The notes beneath the pieces were generated by a model. It searched no databases, was not told the DNA's origin, and saw only the letters and a list, made by a program, of their open reading frames with translations. The translations under genes were made by a program, and so were the position numbers. Shown in pieces: positions 17,787-26,766 of a DNA stretch of 47,163 nucleotides. Source of the stretch: JABDCI01 sp964475835 (GTDB lineage: Bacteria; Verrucomicrobiota; Verrucomicrobiia; JABWAM01); NCBI GenBank assembly GCA_964475835.1, contig CAYYYL010000022.1, positions 1 to 47,163 of the forward strand, given 5' to 3'. How positions within the stretch are numbered: the first letter of the stretch is position 1; the number at the start of each line of letters is the position of its first letter.

Positions 17787-18560
17787 TCACACCCGGGTTC
17801 GAAAAAGGACGTCCACCACGTTCCGGACATATTGCTCGTCCGTGATCCCATCAGTCGCCTCCTGGGGGAAACGCTGCACGTCACGAAAATACCCTGCCAG
17901 GGATGCAAAGAGATCCACCCGCGAGGAGGGCGTCAACTCCTCACGCCTCAATATGGCCCGTAACGCAATACCAGCCTCACCCGGGGAAACCCGCTGCCGG
18001 AGCCTTGCTGCAAGATGAGGATATTCCCTGAATGAATTGTATTTCCCCGCAAACATCTGCTCCAGCCCCGTATCGTCACCCGGAACCATCCGCACCACTA
18101 CGGTGTTGGCCGCCAGATCCCCCAGCCGCTGACTGTACCGGTTTAGAAGACATGTCACCCCCCCCACAAGATAGAGGATCGGAAGCCCGTCGACAGCTCG
18201 TAGAAGATTGCGAACCACGATCTGACTGAACTGCAGTCGAAGTCCCTGGGCGTCCATAACGCGGAGGCGAAACAACCGCTTCCCCAGAGTCTGCCCCCGC
18301 CAGTACCACTCGAGCACCATCCCATACCCCATGGACACTGCAAAATAGATCAGAGTGGTGATCGCCATGATGAGGTCCGGCTGGATCCATCCCAGCGCGG
18401 AAACACCCCGCATCACCATTCCCAGTAAAATCGTGACACAGATCCCATCAATCGCCCAACTCAGAAACCGGGTGACGGGACTCGCAAGGAAGAGGGGGAA
18501 CACGATGCCATCCCCGGTCTCAATTTCCAGCGTATTGGTCTTTGTCCGGAGATGGTTCAC
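17787..18560 (-). CDS. RDD family membrane protein
   Basis: 257 aa from the GTG at 18560. RDD proteins are small polytopic membrane proteins of uncertain role. SPVTRFLSWAIDGICVTILLG holds the R and D of the first helix and GQTLGKRLFRLRVMDAQG precedes the third helix. A soluble C-terminal part of about 100 residues (VPGDDTGLEQMF...) follows. The GTG overlaps the stop of the SpoIIM-like gene as GTGA and has GGAGG 7 nt upstream; the longer open frame (to 18797) would run back through that gene and has no domain. RDD beside SpoIIM-like, DUF58 and MoxR genes is a known arrangement, for example around Rv3692-Rv3695 in mycobacteria. Confidence 0.88.
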   Translation of the reverse strand: MNHLRTKTNTLEIETGDGIVFPLFLASPVTRFLSWAIDGICVTILLGMVMRGVSALGWIQPDLIMAITTLIYFAVSMGYGMVLEWYWRGQTLGKRLFRLRVMDAQGLRLQFSQIVVRNLLRAVDGLPILYLVGGVTCLLNRYSQRLGDLAANTVVVRMVPGDDTGLEQMFAGKYNSFREYPHLAARLRQRVSPGEAGIALRAILRREELTPSSRVDLFASLAGYFRDVQRFPQEATDGITDEQYVRNVVDVLFRTRV

Positions 18561-19564
18561 GCGCCCCCCTCCGCTTTTTTTCTCCCGGACCAGCCGAGAA
18601 AAAAGACGAGCAGTGTCAGCTCCACACAACCAAAGGCAATCTTCACCGTATAGGGAATCACTGGTTCGTGATACTGGGAGAGAAACGCTTCGATGAAGCC
18701 GGCCCAAACCAGGAGTATGGCCACCCCAAAAATCAAGGTCATGATGTCCCGGGCAATCACCCTCATGCGCGCCCGCAACGGGATTCGGCTTCCCCATCCA
18801 ATAAACGCGCCCCCAAGAACCAGCCCTGCTTGTCCCGCAATGAGAATCGAGGGAATCTCAACGACTCCGTGAGGCATCAACCAACCGAGGAGAAACGGAG
18901 TCTGTCCCGCAAGGATGTAATCGAAGGCAACCCCGCCCAGAATCACTCCATTGTAAAAAAGCATCACGATGGTCCCCACTCCCCACGTCGCCCCCAGTGC
19001 CATGGTCATCACCGACACCTTGGTGTTGTGGGTCATCAGATAGGAGGAAAATTGCGTCTTCATGCCCGCAAGCCGATCCTCCGTCCGGCTCTCCTCCTCG
19101 GCCACCCGTTGACCCGGGTCCACCTGCAGATGCGAAAATGGTCCAATGATCACCTCCTTCGCCGCAGAATCAAAACTCACCGCAAGCCCCCCAAACACCA
19201 TCCCGATGCATGTGACCACCAGCGAGAGCCAGAACGCCCGCAGATGTCTTCGAAAGGTCTGGGGGAAGGTTTCAAAAAACCATTTCAGAGGTTCCAACCG
19301 GTAGGGCTTGCCCCGGATCTCGTGAATTTCGCCATAGGCCCTTGCCACAAGGGTTTCAAGATACCTGCGCACGGTCTGCTCGGAAGCGAAGGTGGAAATC
19401 TTGGCCAGATCCGCCGACGCCCGACGGTAGAGGGCATAGAAGCGCTGCAATTCGTGCAGTTCCAGGATATGCGAGCCGTCGTTCTCGAGTTTCAGAAGGA
19501 TGGCCTCCAGTTGATGCCAGTACGGCTGCTCCGTCTCGACAAAATGTTGAACGTTCAGAATCAC
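18557..19564 (-). CDS. SpoIIM-like (DUF95) membrane protein
   Basis: 335 aa. Related to stage II sporulation protein M but found in many non-sporulating bacteria beside MoxR/DUF58 genes. A soluble N-terminal helical part (about 1-95: ELHELQRFYALYRRASADLAKI) is followed by about five or six membrane helices with FLLGWLMPHGVVEIPSILIAG, the conserved H-G-x2-E segment of the family. GTG start overlapping the DUF58 stop (GTGA). The function is unproven; the context suggests a membrane partner of the MoxR-DUF58 chaperone system. Confidence 0.88.
   Translation of the reverse strand: MILNVQHFVETEQPYWHQLEAILLKLENDGSHILELHELQRFYALYRRASADLAKISTFASEQTVRRYLETLVARAYGEIHEIRGKPYRLEPLKWFFETFPQTFRRHLRAFWLSLVVTCIGMVFGGLAVSFDSAAKEVIIGPFSHLQVDPGQRVAEEESRTEDRLAGMKTQFSSYLMTHNTKVSVMTMALGATWGVGTIVMLFYNGVILGGVAFDYILAGQTPFLLGWLMPHGVVEIPSILIAGQAGLVLGGAFIGWGSRIPLRARMRVIARDIMTLIFGVAILLVWAGFIEAFLSQYHEPVIPYTVKIAFGCVELTLLVFFLGWSGRKKAEGGA
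18568..18572 (-). promoter_or_regulatory. Ribosome binding site deciding the RDD gene GTG start
   Basis: GGAGG within a purine run, 7 nt ahead of the GTG at 18560 and inside the last codons of the SpoIIM-like gene. Confidence 0.6.
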
Positions 19565-20877
19565 AGAACCTGCCTCTGCTTGAGACTGAGGTAGTGCGTC
19601 ACCAATTGGGAAGACATCCTTTCCCCGTCGAGATTCAACAAACGCACTCCATGACGCTGAAGCACTTTTTCAAGCTCCTGAAGCTGGCGCCACAGAAGAT
19701 GTCCCCCCAGGCGTTCGTAAATCTGGTCCACCGATTCCACGTCGCCTGACTGAAACAAGGGCGCCACCATGGACGATTTAAGGCTGCAGACTCGGATCAG
19801 ATGTTGCCGCCCGATCAGATCGATATTGCGGGCAAGGGATTCCACCAGCACGGGATCATCCAGATCCGTCAGCAACAACAACAACGCCCGGCGCCGCAAA
19901 CGAAGCCTCACAAACGTGCAGAGCTCCTCAAAATCAGGGGTCACACGCGTGGTCTGCAGCGTATATAGAGCATCCCGGCACGCATCGTAGTGCGCCTTGC
20001 CATTTCTTGCGCGAACAAATCCCGTCACGCGATCACTGAAGGTGATCAGCCCGAACAAGTCCCCCTGTTGTTCGGCCACCAGAGCCATCACCAAGGCCGC
20101 GGAAATAAAACGCTCCATGGCCGGCTGTCCTCCCGACATCCGTCCGCTCAAACGGGAGGAATCGATCAGGACATACACCTCCTGCGTGCGCTCCACCTGG
20201 AACACCTTCGTCACAGGCCTCCCCCGTTTCGCCGTTGCCTTCCAATGGATCTGATCAAAACTGTCCCCCGACACATAGTCGCGGAGTTTTTCGAATTCCC
20301 GTCCCTGCCCCATCACCCGCTGGGAGTGAACTCCAAAATTTCCGCGATTCAAAAACAGCGCCGCAAGGCGTTTGCGTTCCTCCATCAGGTTTGGATAAAC
20401 GCGGATCTCCGTCGCCGCAGACAGGACCCGGCGCACCCCCCAGAAACCGAGCGGGGACGATGCCTCCACATGGCAGCCTTCCAATTTGAAATTCCCCCGA
20501 ACGCGCGGGGTGCACGTCCAGAAAATCTGGGAATGAGGATTCCCTTCCGGCAATGCCACGACCATGTCCTCCTGGGAGGATGGGATTTCCGGAGGAAGGG
20601 GCAGCCCCAGCCGGAGCTCCCGCAACCCCTCATTCACATGAAGAATCATCGGAATTTTCCCCTCCCGATCCCTGGAAAACCTCACCACCTCGGGAAGCTC
20701 CACGGAAACCCCGTCCAGACGCCGCGCCGCAAGGAAGGCATCCCCCGCCACACACACGATGAGCATGCCCATCATTCCATAGGAAAGCAGGGCGAACGCA
20801 GGCACGAGCGGCGCCACCACCGTGAATGGAAGCAGCATCGCCACCCAGAGGAGCAGTCTGTTGCGGGGAACCATCAT
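19561..20877 (-). CDS. DUF58 domain protein
   Basis: 438 aa. Two N-terminal membrane helices (about 8-50), a beta-rich periplasm-like part, and a vWA-like DUF58 region with GREFEKLRDYVSGDSFDQIHW-KATAKRGRPVTKVFQVER, the family signature, followed by VLIDSSRLSG, a MIDAS-like DxSxS motif. DUF58 proteins are the usual partners of MoxR AAA+ ATPases. The ATG overlaps the MoxR stop (ATGA), so the two are probably translated together. Confidence 0.93.
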   Translation of the reverse strand: MMVPRNRLLLWVAMLLPFTVVAPLVPAFALLSYGMMGMLIVCVAGDAFLAARRLDGVSVELPEVVRFSRDREGKIPMILHVNEGLRELRLGLPLPPEIPSSQEDMVVALPEGNPHSQIFWTCTPRVRGNFKLEGCHVEASSPLGFWGVRRVLSAATEIRVYPNLMEERKRLAALFLNRGNFGVHSQRVMGQGREFEKLRDYVSGDSFDQIHWKATAKRGRPVTKVFQVERTQEVYVLIDSSRLSGRMSGGQPAMERFISAALVMALVAEQQGDLFGLITFSDRVTGFVRARNGKAHYDACRDALYTLQTTRVTPDFEELCTFVRLRLRRRALLLLLTDLDDPVLVESLARNIDLIGRQHLIRVCSLKSSMVAPLFQSGDVESVDQIYERLGGHLLWRQLQELEKVLQRHGVRLLNLDGERMSSQLVTHYLSLKQRQVL

Positions 20878-21842
20878 CGGGGAACGGCAACTCCTTGAAG
20901 AATTTGTTGAATCACCTCCGACACCGAAAGCCCCTCAATCTCAAACTCAGGCCTCAGAATCAGGCGGTGTTCAAGCACGGGTGACGTCATCGCCTTGATA
21001 TCGTCGGGCGTCACGAAATCACGCCCTGCCAACGCCGCCGAAGCCCGGCTCGCCAGGACCAGGGCCTGCGTGGCGCGGGGTCCGGCTCCCACCAGAACGC
21101 TCGCATGGGCACGGGTTCCACGCACAATATCCACCAGATACCCCATCAACTCATCCTTCAACACAATCCCACCCAGCGCCCCATGAATCCGAGCAAGGGA
21201 CTCCTCCGTGGCCACGGCCTGCACATTCTGGGATGCCAGAACCACCTCGGGAGCCTCCGTCGTGAGCATGCGTTGCGCGAGGGAAACCTCCTCTTCACGC
21301 CCGGGATAACCCATTACGATTTTCAACATGAAGCGGTCCTTTTGCGCCTCAGGCAGCGGATAGGTTCCCTCGTACTCGACAGGGTTTTGCGTCGCAAACA
21401 CCGTGAAGTTTGGAGGCAGCGAATACGTTTCCCGATCGATCGTCACCACCCGCTCCTGCATCGCCTGCAGCAATGCCGACTGGGTCTTGGCTGGCGCACG
21501 ATTGATTTCGTCAGCCAGGAGGAAGGAGGTGAAGACAGGTCCCGGCACCAAGGAGAATTCATTCTTCTGAAGATTGAAGATATTGGTTCCCGTGATATCC
21601 GATGGCATGAGGTCCGGGGTGAATTGAATGCGGCCGGAGTGGCACCCCAGCACATGACCGAGCGTACGCACCAGCAAGGTCTTCCCCACCCCCGGCACGC
21701 CTTCGATCAACGCGTGATTACGGGTGACAATCACGATGAGCGCCTTGTCGATCACCTCCTGCTGACCGATGATCACCTTTCCAATCTCCTGCCGTGCGCG
21801 GGCCAGGGTTTCCTTGAGTTCTTCCAGATTCACATGCTCCAT
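20874..21842 (-). CDS. MoxR family AAA+ ATPase
   Basis: 322 aa from the ATG at 21842, which has AGGAA 4 nt upstream; a TTG at 21881 is the only other option. MoxR ATPases act as chaperones on membrane or periplasmic partners with vWA domains. Walker A is GVPGVGKT (48-55), Walker B FLLADEINRA (107-116), sensor 1 lies in FTVFATQNPVEYEGTYPLPEAQ, and the lid contains GPRATQALVLASRA. Central gene of the run DUF4129-DUF4350-MoxR-DUF58-SpoIIM-RDD. Confidence 0.95.
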   Translation of the reverse strand: MEHVNLEELKETLARARQEIGKVIIGQQEVIDKALIVIVTRNHALIEGVPGVGKTLLVRTLGHVLGCHSGRIQFTPDLMPSDITGTNIFNLQKNEFSLVPGPVFTSFLLADEINRAPAKTQSALLQAMQERVVTIDRETYSLPPNFTVFATQNPVEYEGTYPLPEAQKDRFMLKIVMGYPGREEEVSLAQRMLTTEAPEVVLASQNVQAVATEESLARIHGALGGIVLKDELMGYLVDIVRGTRAHASVLVGAGPRATQALVLASRASAALAGRDFVTPDDIKAMTSPVLEHRLILRPEFEIEGLSVSEVIQQILQGVAVPR

Positions 21843-21877
21843 GGTTTTCCTTTTTTGAAGATTCCTGCAAATTATGT

Positions 21878-23164
21878 TCAAGCTCCGCGTTTACGCTCCA
21901 ACACACGGCAAATGGCATTATAAGTTCGCAACGGTTTCCGATCCCTGCCCGCTCGCTGCCGGTCCTCCGCCATCAGACTTCTGATTTGCTCGCGAACACC
22001 CGGGGAGACATGGCGATTACCCTCTCCATGGTTCCATTCTTCATAACAGACATCCATGAGCTGGGCGTTTCCAACATTCCGGCGAAGAAGATTCACAAAC
22101 CCGGTGCCATCGGGTGCCGTCTCGGAAGCCCCTCCGGTGGCCAATCCCGCCTTCTCATCGAACGGGGGAACAAAACTCGTGGAATTCTTCCAGACAAACA
22201 ACAGCGCCAGGAGCGTGATCCCCGCCATCAAGCCATGCAACCGGTACTTTCGCATCAAACCCGCCACCCCCGGCTCTTCTTCAACCCCGAGATGGGTTTC
22301 ATCGAACACCACATGGCGATGCCCCCCAAGAAGCCATAGCAACAAATCGGTGTGTCGCTCCTTTCGCATCGCCTCATTGCTGACAAAAAATGAATCAGAC
22401 GCCAGAACAATGGTTCCCCGTCCCTTCGACCGTTCAATGACAACAGGTCGATGGTCGAACGTATACACCACCCGCCACGCAGGATCGAGGCGATCAAAAT
22501 ACGCCGCAGTATGCCAGGAAACGGATCCCTTGTCCCCACCCTCCACGTGCACCGCCCTGGCCTCCACTGGCGCCTCCCCCGCATTCTCCACCAGATTGGT
22601 ATAGGCAATCTGAAACCCCCAACGCGGGGACAACATCGCAGCCCCGGGTATCTTCCGGGTTTCATCCGAACCCTTATCCTGTTTCTTCTTCGAAGCCTCA
22701 CCATCTGGTGGAGGCGTTTTTTTCTCCTCCGCCTCCGATTTCTCCCTTTTTTCAGTCTCCTCCCGCTTTCGCTTTTCCTCCTGGCTCATCTCTTCCGTCC
22801 ACTTCGGGACCGGGAGAAATGAAAACACAAGACGATCCCCACCCGATAATCGCGTCTCGATATCCTGAACCTCATCATGGGAAACCATGTCGAACCCCCA
22901 GGTTTGCAATCCGAATAACAGCACCACCGGCGCATCCCGTTCGATCCGATCCCAGGTTCTGTAGTTCCGTTCCACCGACAATGGAAGCTCCTTCAGACTG
23001 TCATAAAACGCCTTCGTCCCCAGGGGATCTGTTCGCAGGGAGGAATAAGCCGGGTAGACATCGCCGGACGCAAAACGCAGTTGAAAAAGCCGGAGCACTC
23101 CCCAGCCAAAGGCGAGAAAAAGGATCAATGCCCCGCAGCCATAGAGGAAGCTTCGACTTCTCAT
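21878..23164 (-). CDS. DUF4350 domain membrane protein
   Basis: 428 aa. One membrane helix near the N-terminus (about 7-28), a DUF4350 region (GDVYPAYSSLRTDPLGTKAFYDSLKEL and later HVVFDETHLGV), and a second helix at about 330-350, with a cytosolic tail. Between residues 125 and 175 there is a very charged Glu/Lys insert (EEKRKREETEKREKSEAEEKK), likely disordered or a coiled coil. In related loci a DUF4350 gene sits next to MoxR. Starts inside the end of the DUF4129 gene by 4 bp. Confidence 0.88.
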   Translation of the reverse strand: MRSRSFLYGCGALILFLAFGWGVLRLFQLRFASGDVYPAYSSLRTDPLGTKAFYDSLKELPLSVERNYRTWDRIERDAPVVLLFGLQTWGFDMVSHDEVQDIETRLSGGDRLVFSFLPVPKWTEEMSQEEKRKREETEKREKSEAEEKKTPPPDGEASKKKQDKGSDETRKIPGAAMLSPRWGFQIAYTNLVENAGEAPVEARAVHVEGGDKGSVSWHTAAYFDRLDPAWRVVYTFDHRPVVIERSKGRGTIVLASDSFFVSNEAMRKERHTDLLLWLLGGHRHVVFDETHLGVEEEPGVAGLMRKYRLHGLMAGITLLALLFVWKNSTSFVPPFDEKAGLATGGASETAPDGTGFVNLLRRNVGNAQLMDVCYEEWNHGEGNRHVSPGVREQIRSLMAEDRQRAGRDRKPLRTYNAICRVLERKRGA

Positions 23165-24831
23165 ACGACCAATGCCTCCTCTCGGACAGGCTCACTGGCC
23201 CGGGCAATTCCTTCATGGTTTGAACGAAACTCGGCAACCGTGTCCTCTGTGACCGGATGGAGTCCGTACCAAACCCTTTCAAACACTCCCACATGACGTC
23301 GAAACGCCTCCAGAAGACCGGGGTGCGCATGTGCCCGTCGTTCGAGCTCCCGCACATAGTCCCGGTTCGATTTATGTTTCGCAATCACGATCAACTCACG
23401 GTGACCCAGCAACGCAATGGAGGCGAGGTAGAAGGCTCTCAGGGCCAGCCTCATCTCTCCTTTTGCGAGTAGCTCCTGGGCCAAGGCCAGCCATTCATCT
23501 GAAGGCAACTGATTCGCCTGCACACTCTCATCCTCCAGATTCGGTCTCGCAGCGATGGGTTCACTGGCCACGTGACGCACCCCTTTTCCACGGCGCTTCC
23601 ATCTTCGAAGAAAGAGAATGGCCAGGACGCTCGCGATCACCGCTAGCATGAGAAAAAGAAGGATTTGCAGGGAGGAACGCCAGTCGCCCGGCCCCCGTTC
23701 CTGCCCCGGCTTGTAGTCAGGATGGGGCCTCAGGCGATCCCACCAGTCACGAATCCGCTTCCATGTTTGACGAAACGAATGGAACATCTTTTTAAAGCTT
23801 TCCCCGACTTCATCGAAAAACTGGGCCAGAAACCCGCGCTCCTCATTTTTTTGAATTTTTTCACGAGGCAGCCGCCACTCGTATTCTGCACGGTTCATCA
23901 CCCGGTCTAGGGACTCATTGAGTTGCTGGGGGGAGAGTTCATGCCCCTTTTCCCCCCTCCCTTCCGATGCCGAAACCGTGGATTGAAGGACACACGCCAG
24001 CAGGATCATCGTCACCCCATGACGGATGCGGCCTTTGTAGGAAGCGAGTTCCGCCAGCAGATCCACCCCGGTTTGACGCGAAAGGCCGTAATGACATCGC
24101 AGCGCGTAGACCGCCTTGACCAGGGGATTGGTGGCCAGATAAGTCAGCCCCACAAGAACCGCCAGAAAGGTGGTGTTCAATACATGCCAGCGACTGAGGG
24201 TAAAGACCGTTTCCACTCCCAAAAAAGTCTTCAACATCTGCGGAAGCAGAAAAAGGGCCGTACCGAGATTTAAAAAAATCACCGCCCCAAATCCAAAGAG
24301 AATCAACAGCAGGATGTGGTTCTGTCCTTGGGAAAAACCGGCCTGTTCCCGGGCACGGGCCAAGACAGTTTTGAAATCGTGACGCCCATCTCCCAGGCAG
24401 GATGCGTTATGGAAAAAGGCGTACACCCAGCCGAAAGGAATCGTCAGAACCAACGCCGCAGGCAGGACGAAAAAAAGATACGGCTGGATCATCACCTGAT
24501 GCATCACCAGTCTGCGAATCCGGAGAAACGTCCAGAGAGATTCACCCTCTTCGGTCATTCTTCCAAGAAGGCTGCTTGCAAACACCGTCTGCCAGCATTT
24601 CATCCAGAAATAGAGGAGGGTCATGACCAATGATGCCGGCGCCAGATGCTCATACGCATGAGCTCCCTTGCTCATGTCCGCCCAGAAGAAAAGAAATCCC
24701 AATACAAAAGGCAGACTCCCCACATAGTAGGCGAGCAGTCCACGCCACGGGCACATCCGCAGAAGGTGCACCGCCTCCTCCATGAGTTCGAGCGCCCCCC
24801 AGCCTGCGGCCCCTGATGCCTTGTTTTTCAT
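23161..24831 (-). CDS. Large membrane protein with C-terminal DUF4129 domain
   Basis: 556 aa. An N-terminal half with five to six membrane helices (about 25-285) resembles a glycerophosphodiester phosphodiesterase membrane-domain style bundle. A charged loop with a Trp/Arg-rich helix (RQTWKRIRDWWDRLRPHP) follows, then another helix (about 390-412) and a cytosolic DUF4129 domain at 455-540 (MRLALRAFYLASIALLGHRE then KSNRDYVRELERR). DUF4129 usually ends transglutaminase-like or stand-alone proteins in MoxR loci. ATG start; no Shine-Dalgarno sequence. Confidence 0.82.
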   Translation of the reverse strand: MKNKASGAAGWGALELMEEAVHLLRMCPWRGLLAYYVGSLPFVLGFLFFWADMSKGAHAYEHLAPASLVMTLLYFWMKCWQTVFASSLLGRMTEEGESLWTFLRIRRLVMHQVMIQPYLFFVLPAALVLTIPFGWVYAFFHNASCLGDGRHDFKTVLARAREQAGFSQGQNHILLLILFGFGAVIFLNLGTALFLLPQMLKTFLGVETVFTLSRWHVLNTTFLAVLVGLTYLATNPLVKAVYALRCHYGLSRQTGVDLLAELASYKGRIRHGVTMILLACVLQSTVSASEGRGEKGHELSPQQLNESLDRVMNRAEYEWRLPREKIQKNEERGFLAQFFDEVGESFKKMFHSFRQTWKRIRDWWDRLRPHPDYKPGQERGPGDWRSSLQILLFLMLAVIASVLAILFLRRWKRRGKGVRHVASEPIAARPNLEDESVQANQLPSDEWLALAQELLAKGEMRLALRAFYLASIALLGHRELIVIAKHKSNRDYVRELERRAHAHPGLLEAFRRHVGVFERVWYGLHPVTEDTVAEFRSNHEGIARASEPVREEALVV

Positions 24832-24845
24832 CGGTGCTTGGTACC

Positions 24846-25166
24846 TTAGTCGAACAGAAATGTCTCCCAGAGAGTACCGTCATGGAATGAGGTGGGAATA
24901 CGCAGCAGCAATTTACCCACGAGAAAGAAGGTCACCCACGTCAGCCACACCCCGCAGGCAAGGGCCCCCGAGAGAACCAGCCCCCTCCATGGGCGGGAGG
25001 AGGATCGGTTTTTCCCGGACGCCTTTCTAAGACAAGCGGCACAGATCACGCGGTCGTCGTGTTCCGTCACACATTCCCGACAGAAAAACCGAAGGCATTC
25101 CGGGCACCGCGCCACCGCCTCACGGTGGGCGTGATGAAAGCAGCGTTGCTGAACGAGATTTTCCAT
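24846..25166 (-). CDS. Small B-box zinc finger protein with one membrane helix
   Basis: 106 aa. Residues 9-46 contain a B-box-like zinc finger: C9-x2-H12 and H14 in CFHHAH, then CPECLRFFCRECV and CAACLRK. One strong membrane helix (about 62-85) follows, with a short tail. Similar fingers are found at the N-terminus of bacterial rhomboid and Yip1-type proteins. It is 11 bp from the gene upstream and 14 bp from DUF4129 downstream, so it is clearly in the operon. Role unknown. Confidence 0.75.
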   Translation of the reverse strand: MENLVQQRCFHHAHREAVARCPECLRFFCRECVTEHDDRVICAACLRKASGKNRSSSRPWRGLVLSGALACGVWLTWVTFFLVGKLLLRIPTSFHDGTLWETFLFD

Positions 25167-25177
25167 ACAGGCAAAGC

Positions 25178-26158
25178 CTATTCCAGACTTGGATGAGCCG
25201 ACATCCTTTCACGATAGAGTCGCCGCCACGAGTAGACCAGAATGATCCCGGTGACACCAAGGGCAAACGAGCTGAGAGTCTCCACCAGACGAAAGGAGAA
25301 CAGTCCGCTTGCCTCCGCCCCGAGGAAAAGCAATTCCCCCAACTTGGTGATGTAGCCATAAATAAGGATGGACCAGAGGAAGGTGTGCAGATTCCGGGGC
25401 AGATCGCTGTGGTTCTGACGAACAATCCCCACCACCACCGAAGCCAGTCCGATCAAGACGAGAATCACCGAAACACCCGTCGTCTCCCAGGTGGGAAACA
25501 ACAGTTTCAACAGGGAAACAAGACCGCTGACCAGAACGATATAAGAGAGCGCCTCGTGAGCACGGGCCTCCTCGTGGCGAACAGGCCCGACAGCCTTCCA
25601 TCCACGCACCGGCGCGGAAACCGAAGTGGTGCTGTAAATGGCATCCCGGTGCGCTTCGACCACCTCCCGTTCCAGCCGTCCCTGCACCTCCTCCACCTTC
25701 ATTTGGATCCGTTGAACCGCACGTCGTGTGCGTCGAAGTCTTCCCAGCGAGGGAAGCCTTTCGGCATGCACCGCTGTCTGAAGCTTGCAGATGCAGGTGG
25801 GTCCCATGGCGATATTGACCAACAACAGAAGTAGGACGATTCCAAAAATAATCCCGGTAATGACAAACCCGACCTCGTCCCATTGCCAGGAACCAAGACC
25901 GAGCACCGCAAGAAACACCAGAAAGGCGAGCAGGCCACCGAGCACGAGATTGAGAATCCCGGCAGCCCCGTTTTTTTGAACAACAATGGCTTGAATATCG
26001 CGATAGTAAAATCGCTTGTAGTCCTCGCCAAACCAGGCATTGGTCACCATCAGGACATGGTCCGGGCCAAGGTAGAGGTAGTTCCGCCCCCTGCTGGCCA
26101 CCGAAATCATTTCACGGGGAAATCCCGGAAGTTTTTGATATTCTTTGATGCGAGCCAT
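25178..26158 (-). CDS. Membrane protein with PH-like N-terminal segment, unknown function
   Basis: 326 aa from the ATG at 26158 (the frame is open to 26296, but that would run back into the zinc-finger gene). Residues 20-60 (YLYLGPDHVLMVTNAWFGEDYKRFYYRDIQ) look like a short bacterial PH-like domain seen in membrane-bound sensors. Two helices (about 65-125), a basic soluble loop (RRTRRAVQRIQMKVEEVQGRL, predicted coiled coil) and four further helices (about 200-315) follow. No enzyme motif was seen. Flanked on both sides by B-box proteins. Confidence 0.75.
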   Translation of the reverse strand: MARIKEYQKLPGFPREMISVASRGRNYLYLGPDHVLMVTNAWFGEDYKRFYYRDIQAIVVQKNGAAGILNLVLGGLLAFLVFLAVLGLGSWQWDEVGFVITGIIFGIVLLLLLVNIAMGPTCICKLQTAVHAERLPSLGRLRRTRRAVQRIQMKVEEVQGRLEREVVEAHRDAIYSTTSVSAPVRGWKAVGPVRHEEARAHEALSYIVLVSGLVSLLKLLFPTWETTGVSVILVLIGLASVVVGIVRQNHSDLPRNLHTFLWSILIYGYITKLGELLFLGAEASGLFSFRLVETLSSFALGVTGIILVYSWRRLYRERMSAHPSLE

Positions 26159-26172
26159 AGTTTCGCTGGCCG

Positions 26173-26766
26173 TTAGTGCCTCGTGAAAAGATAGCCCAGG
26201 AAAAACACCCACCCCACCATTTCTGCTACCGCAAGGATCGCTGCAAGGATGAATCTCACCCTGGTCCGCGGCACGATGCTTCTCGGAGAATTCCAATGCC
26301 GGATGACCAAGAAGAGAGCTACGGGGGCGCCAATGAGTGAAGTCCAGAATCCCAAAAGGGGATAAATCGTAAGGCTGAGCGCCAGATCATCGTAGAGAAC
26401 GCGATGACGCTCCAGGTCGCGAATTTTCCCCTTCGTCTTCCCCTTCTCAATGCATTTGGGACAAAGGTGTTGGTCCTTTAAATCCACATCACACAGGGAG
26501 CAAAGGAAGACGCCACAACCTTCACATACCGTCACAGCCCGTTTCGAGGCATGGTAAAAACAACTCGCATCCTGTTCCCCTTGAACAGCGTCGCCGGAGT
26601 GCACCTCCCACTTTCGCTGAATCGAGGGAAACACATGGGCCTGATAGACCACCTGGCAGTGCCCACAGGCATAGAGCGCTCCGGTGTTGAAAACCTCGGG
26701 GGGATACGGCTCCCCACATTTGCCGCAATAGAAGAGCGAGGCGGATACAGCAGCGGAGGAGCTCAC
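26173..26766 (-). CDS. Zinc-ribbon plus B-box membrane protein
   Basis: 197 aa, GTG start overlapping the preceding gene's stop (GTGA). The N-terminal zinc ribbon is CGKCG...CGHC (about 14-36). A B-box-like finger follows (CFYHASKRAVTVCEGCGVF, then CSLCDVDLKDQHLCPKC) at about 69-108, and two membrane helices lie at about 130-155 and 170-193. It has the same plan as the small protein at 24846. Unknown function; probably binds a partner through the zinc domains at the cytosolic face. Confidence 0.75.
   Translation of the reverse strand: MSSSAAVSASLFYCGKCGEPYPPEVFNTGALYACGHCQVVYQAHVFPSIQRKWEVHSGDAVQGEQDASCFYHASKRAVTVCEGCGVFLCSLCDVDLKDQHLCPKCIEKGKTKGKIRDLERHRVLYDDLALSLTIYPLLGFWTSLIGAPVALFLVIRHWNSPRSIVPRTRVRFILAAILAVAEMVGWVFFLGYLFTRH

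Noticed and set aside
17750..17908. Long N-terminal form of the PaaK-like enzyme
   Set aside because: It would overlap the RDD gene by 122 bp and adds residues that do not resemble the family.
18557..19564. Evidence for sporulation from a SpoIIM-like gene
   Set aside because: SpoIIM-like proteins beside MoxR/DUF58 occur in many non-spore-formers, and no other spore gene is here.
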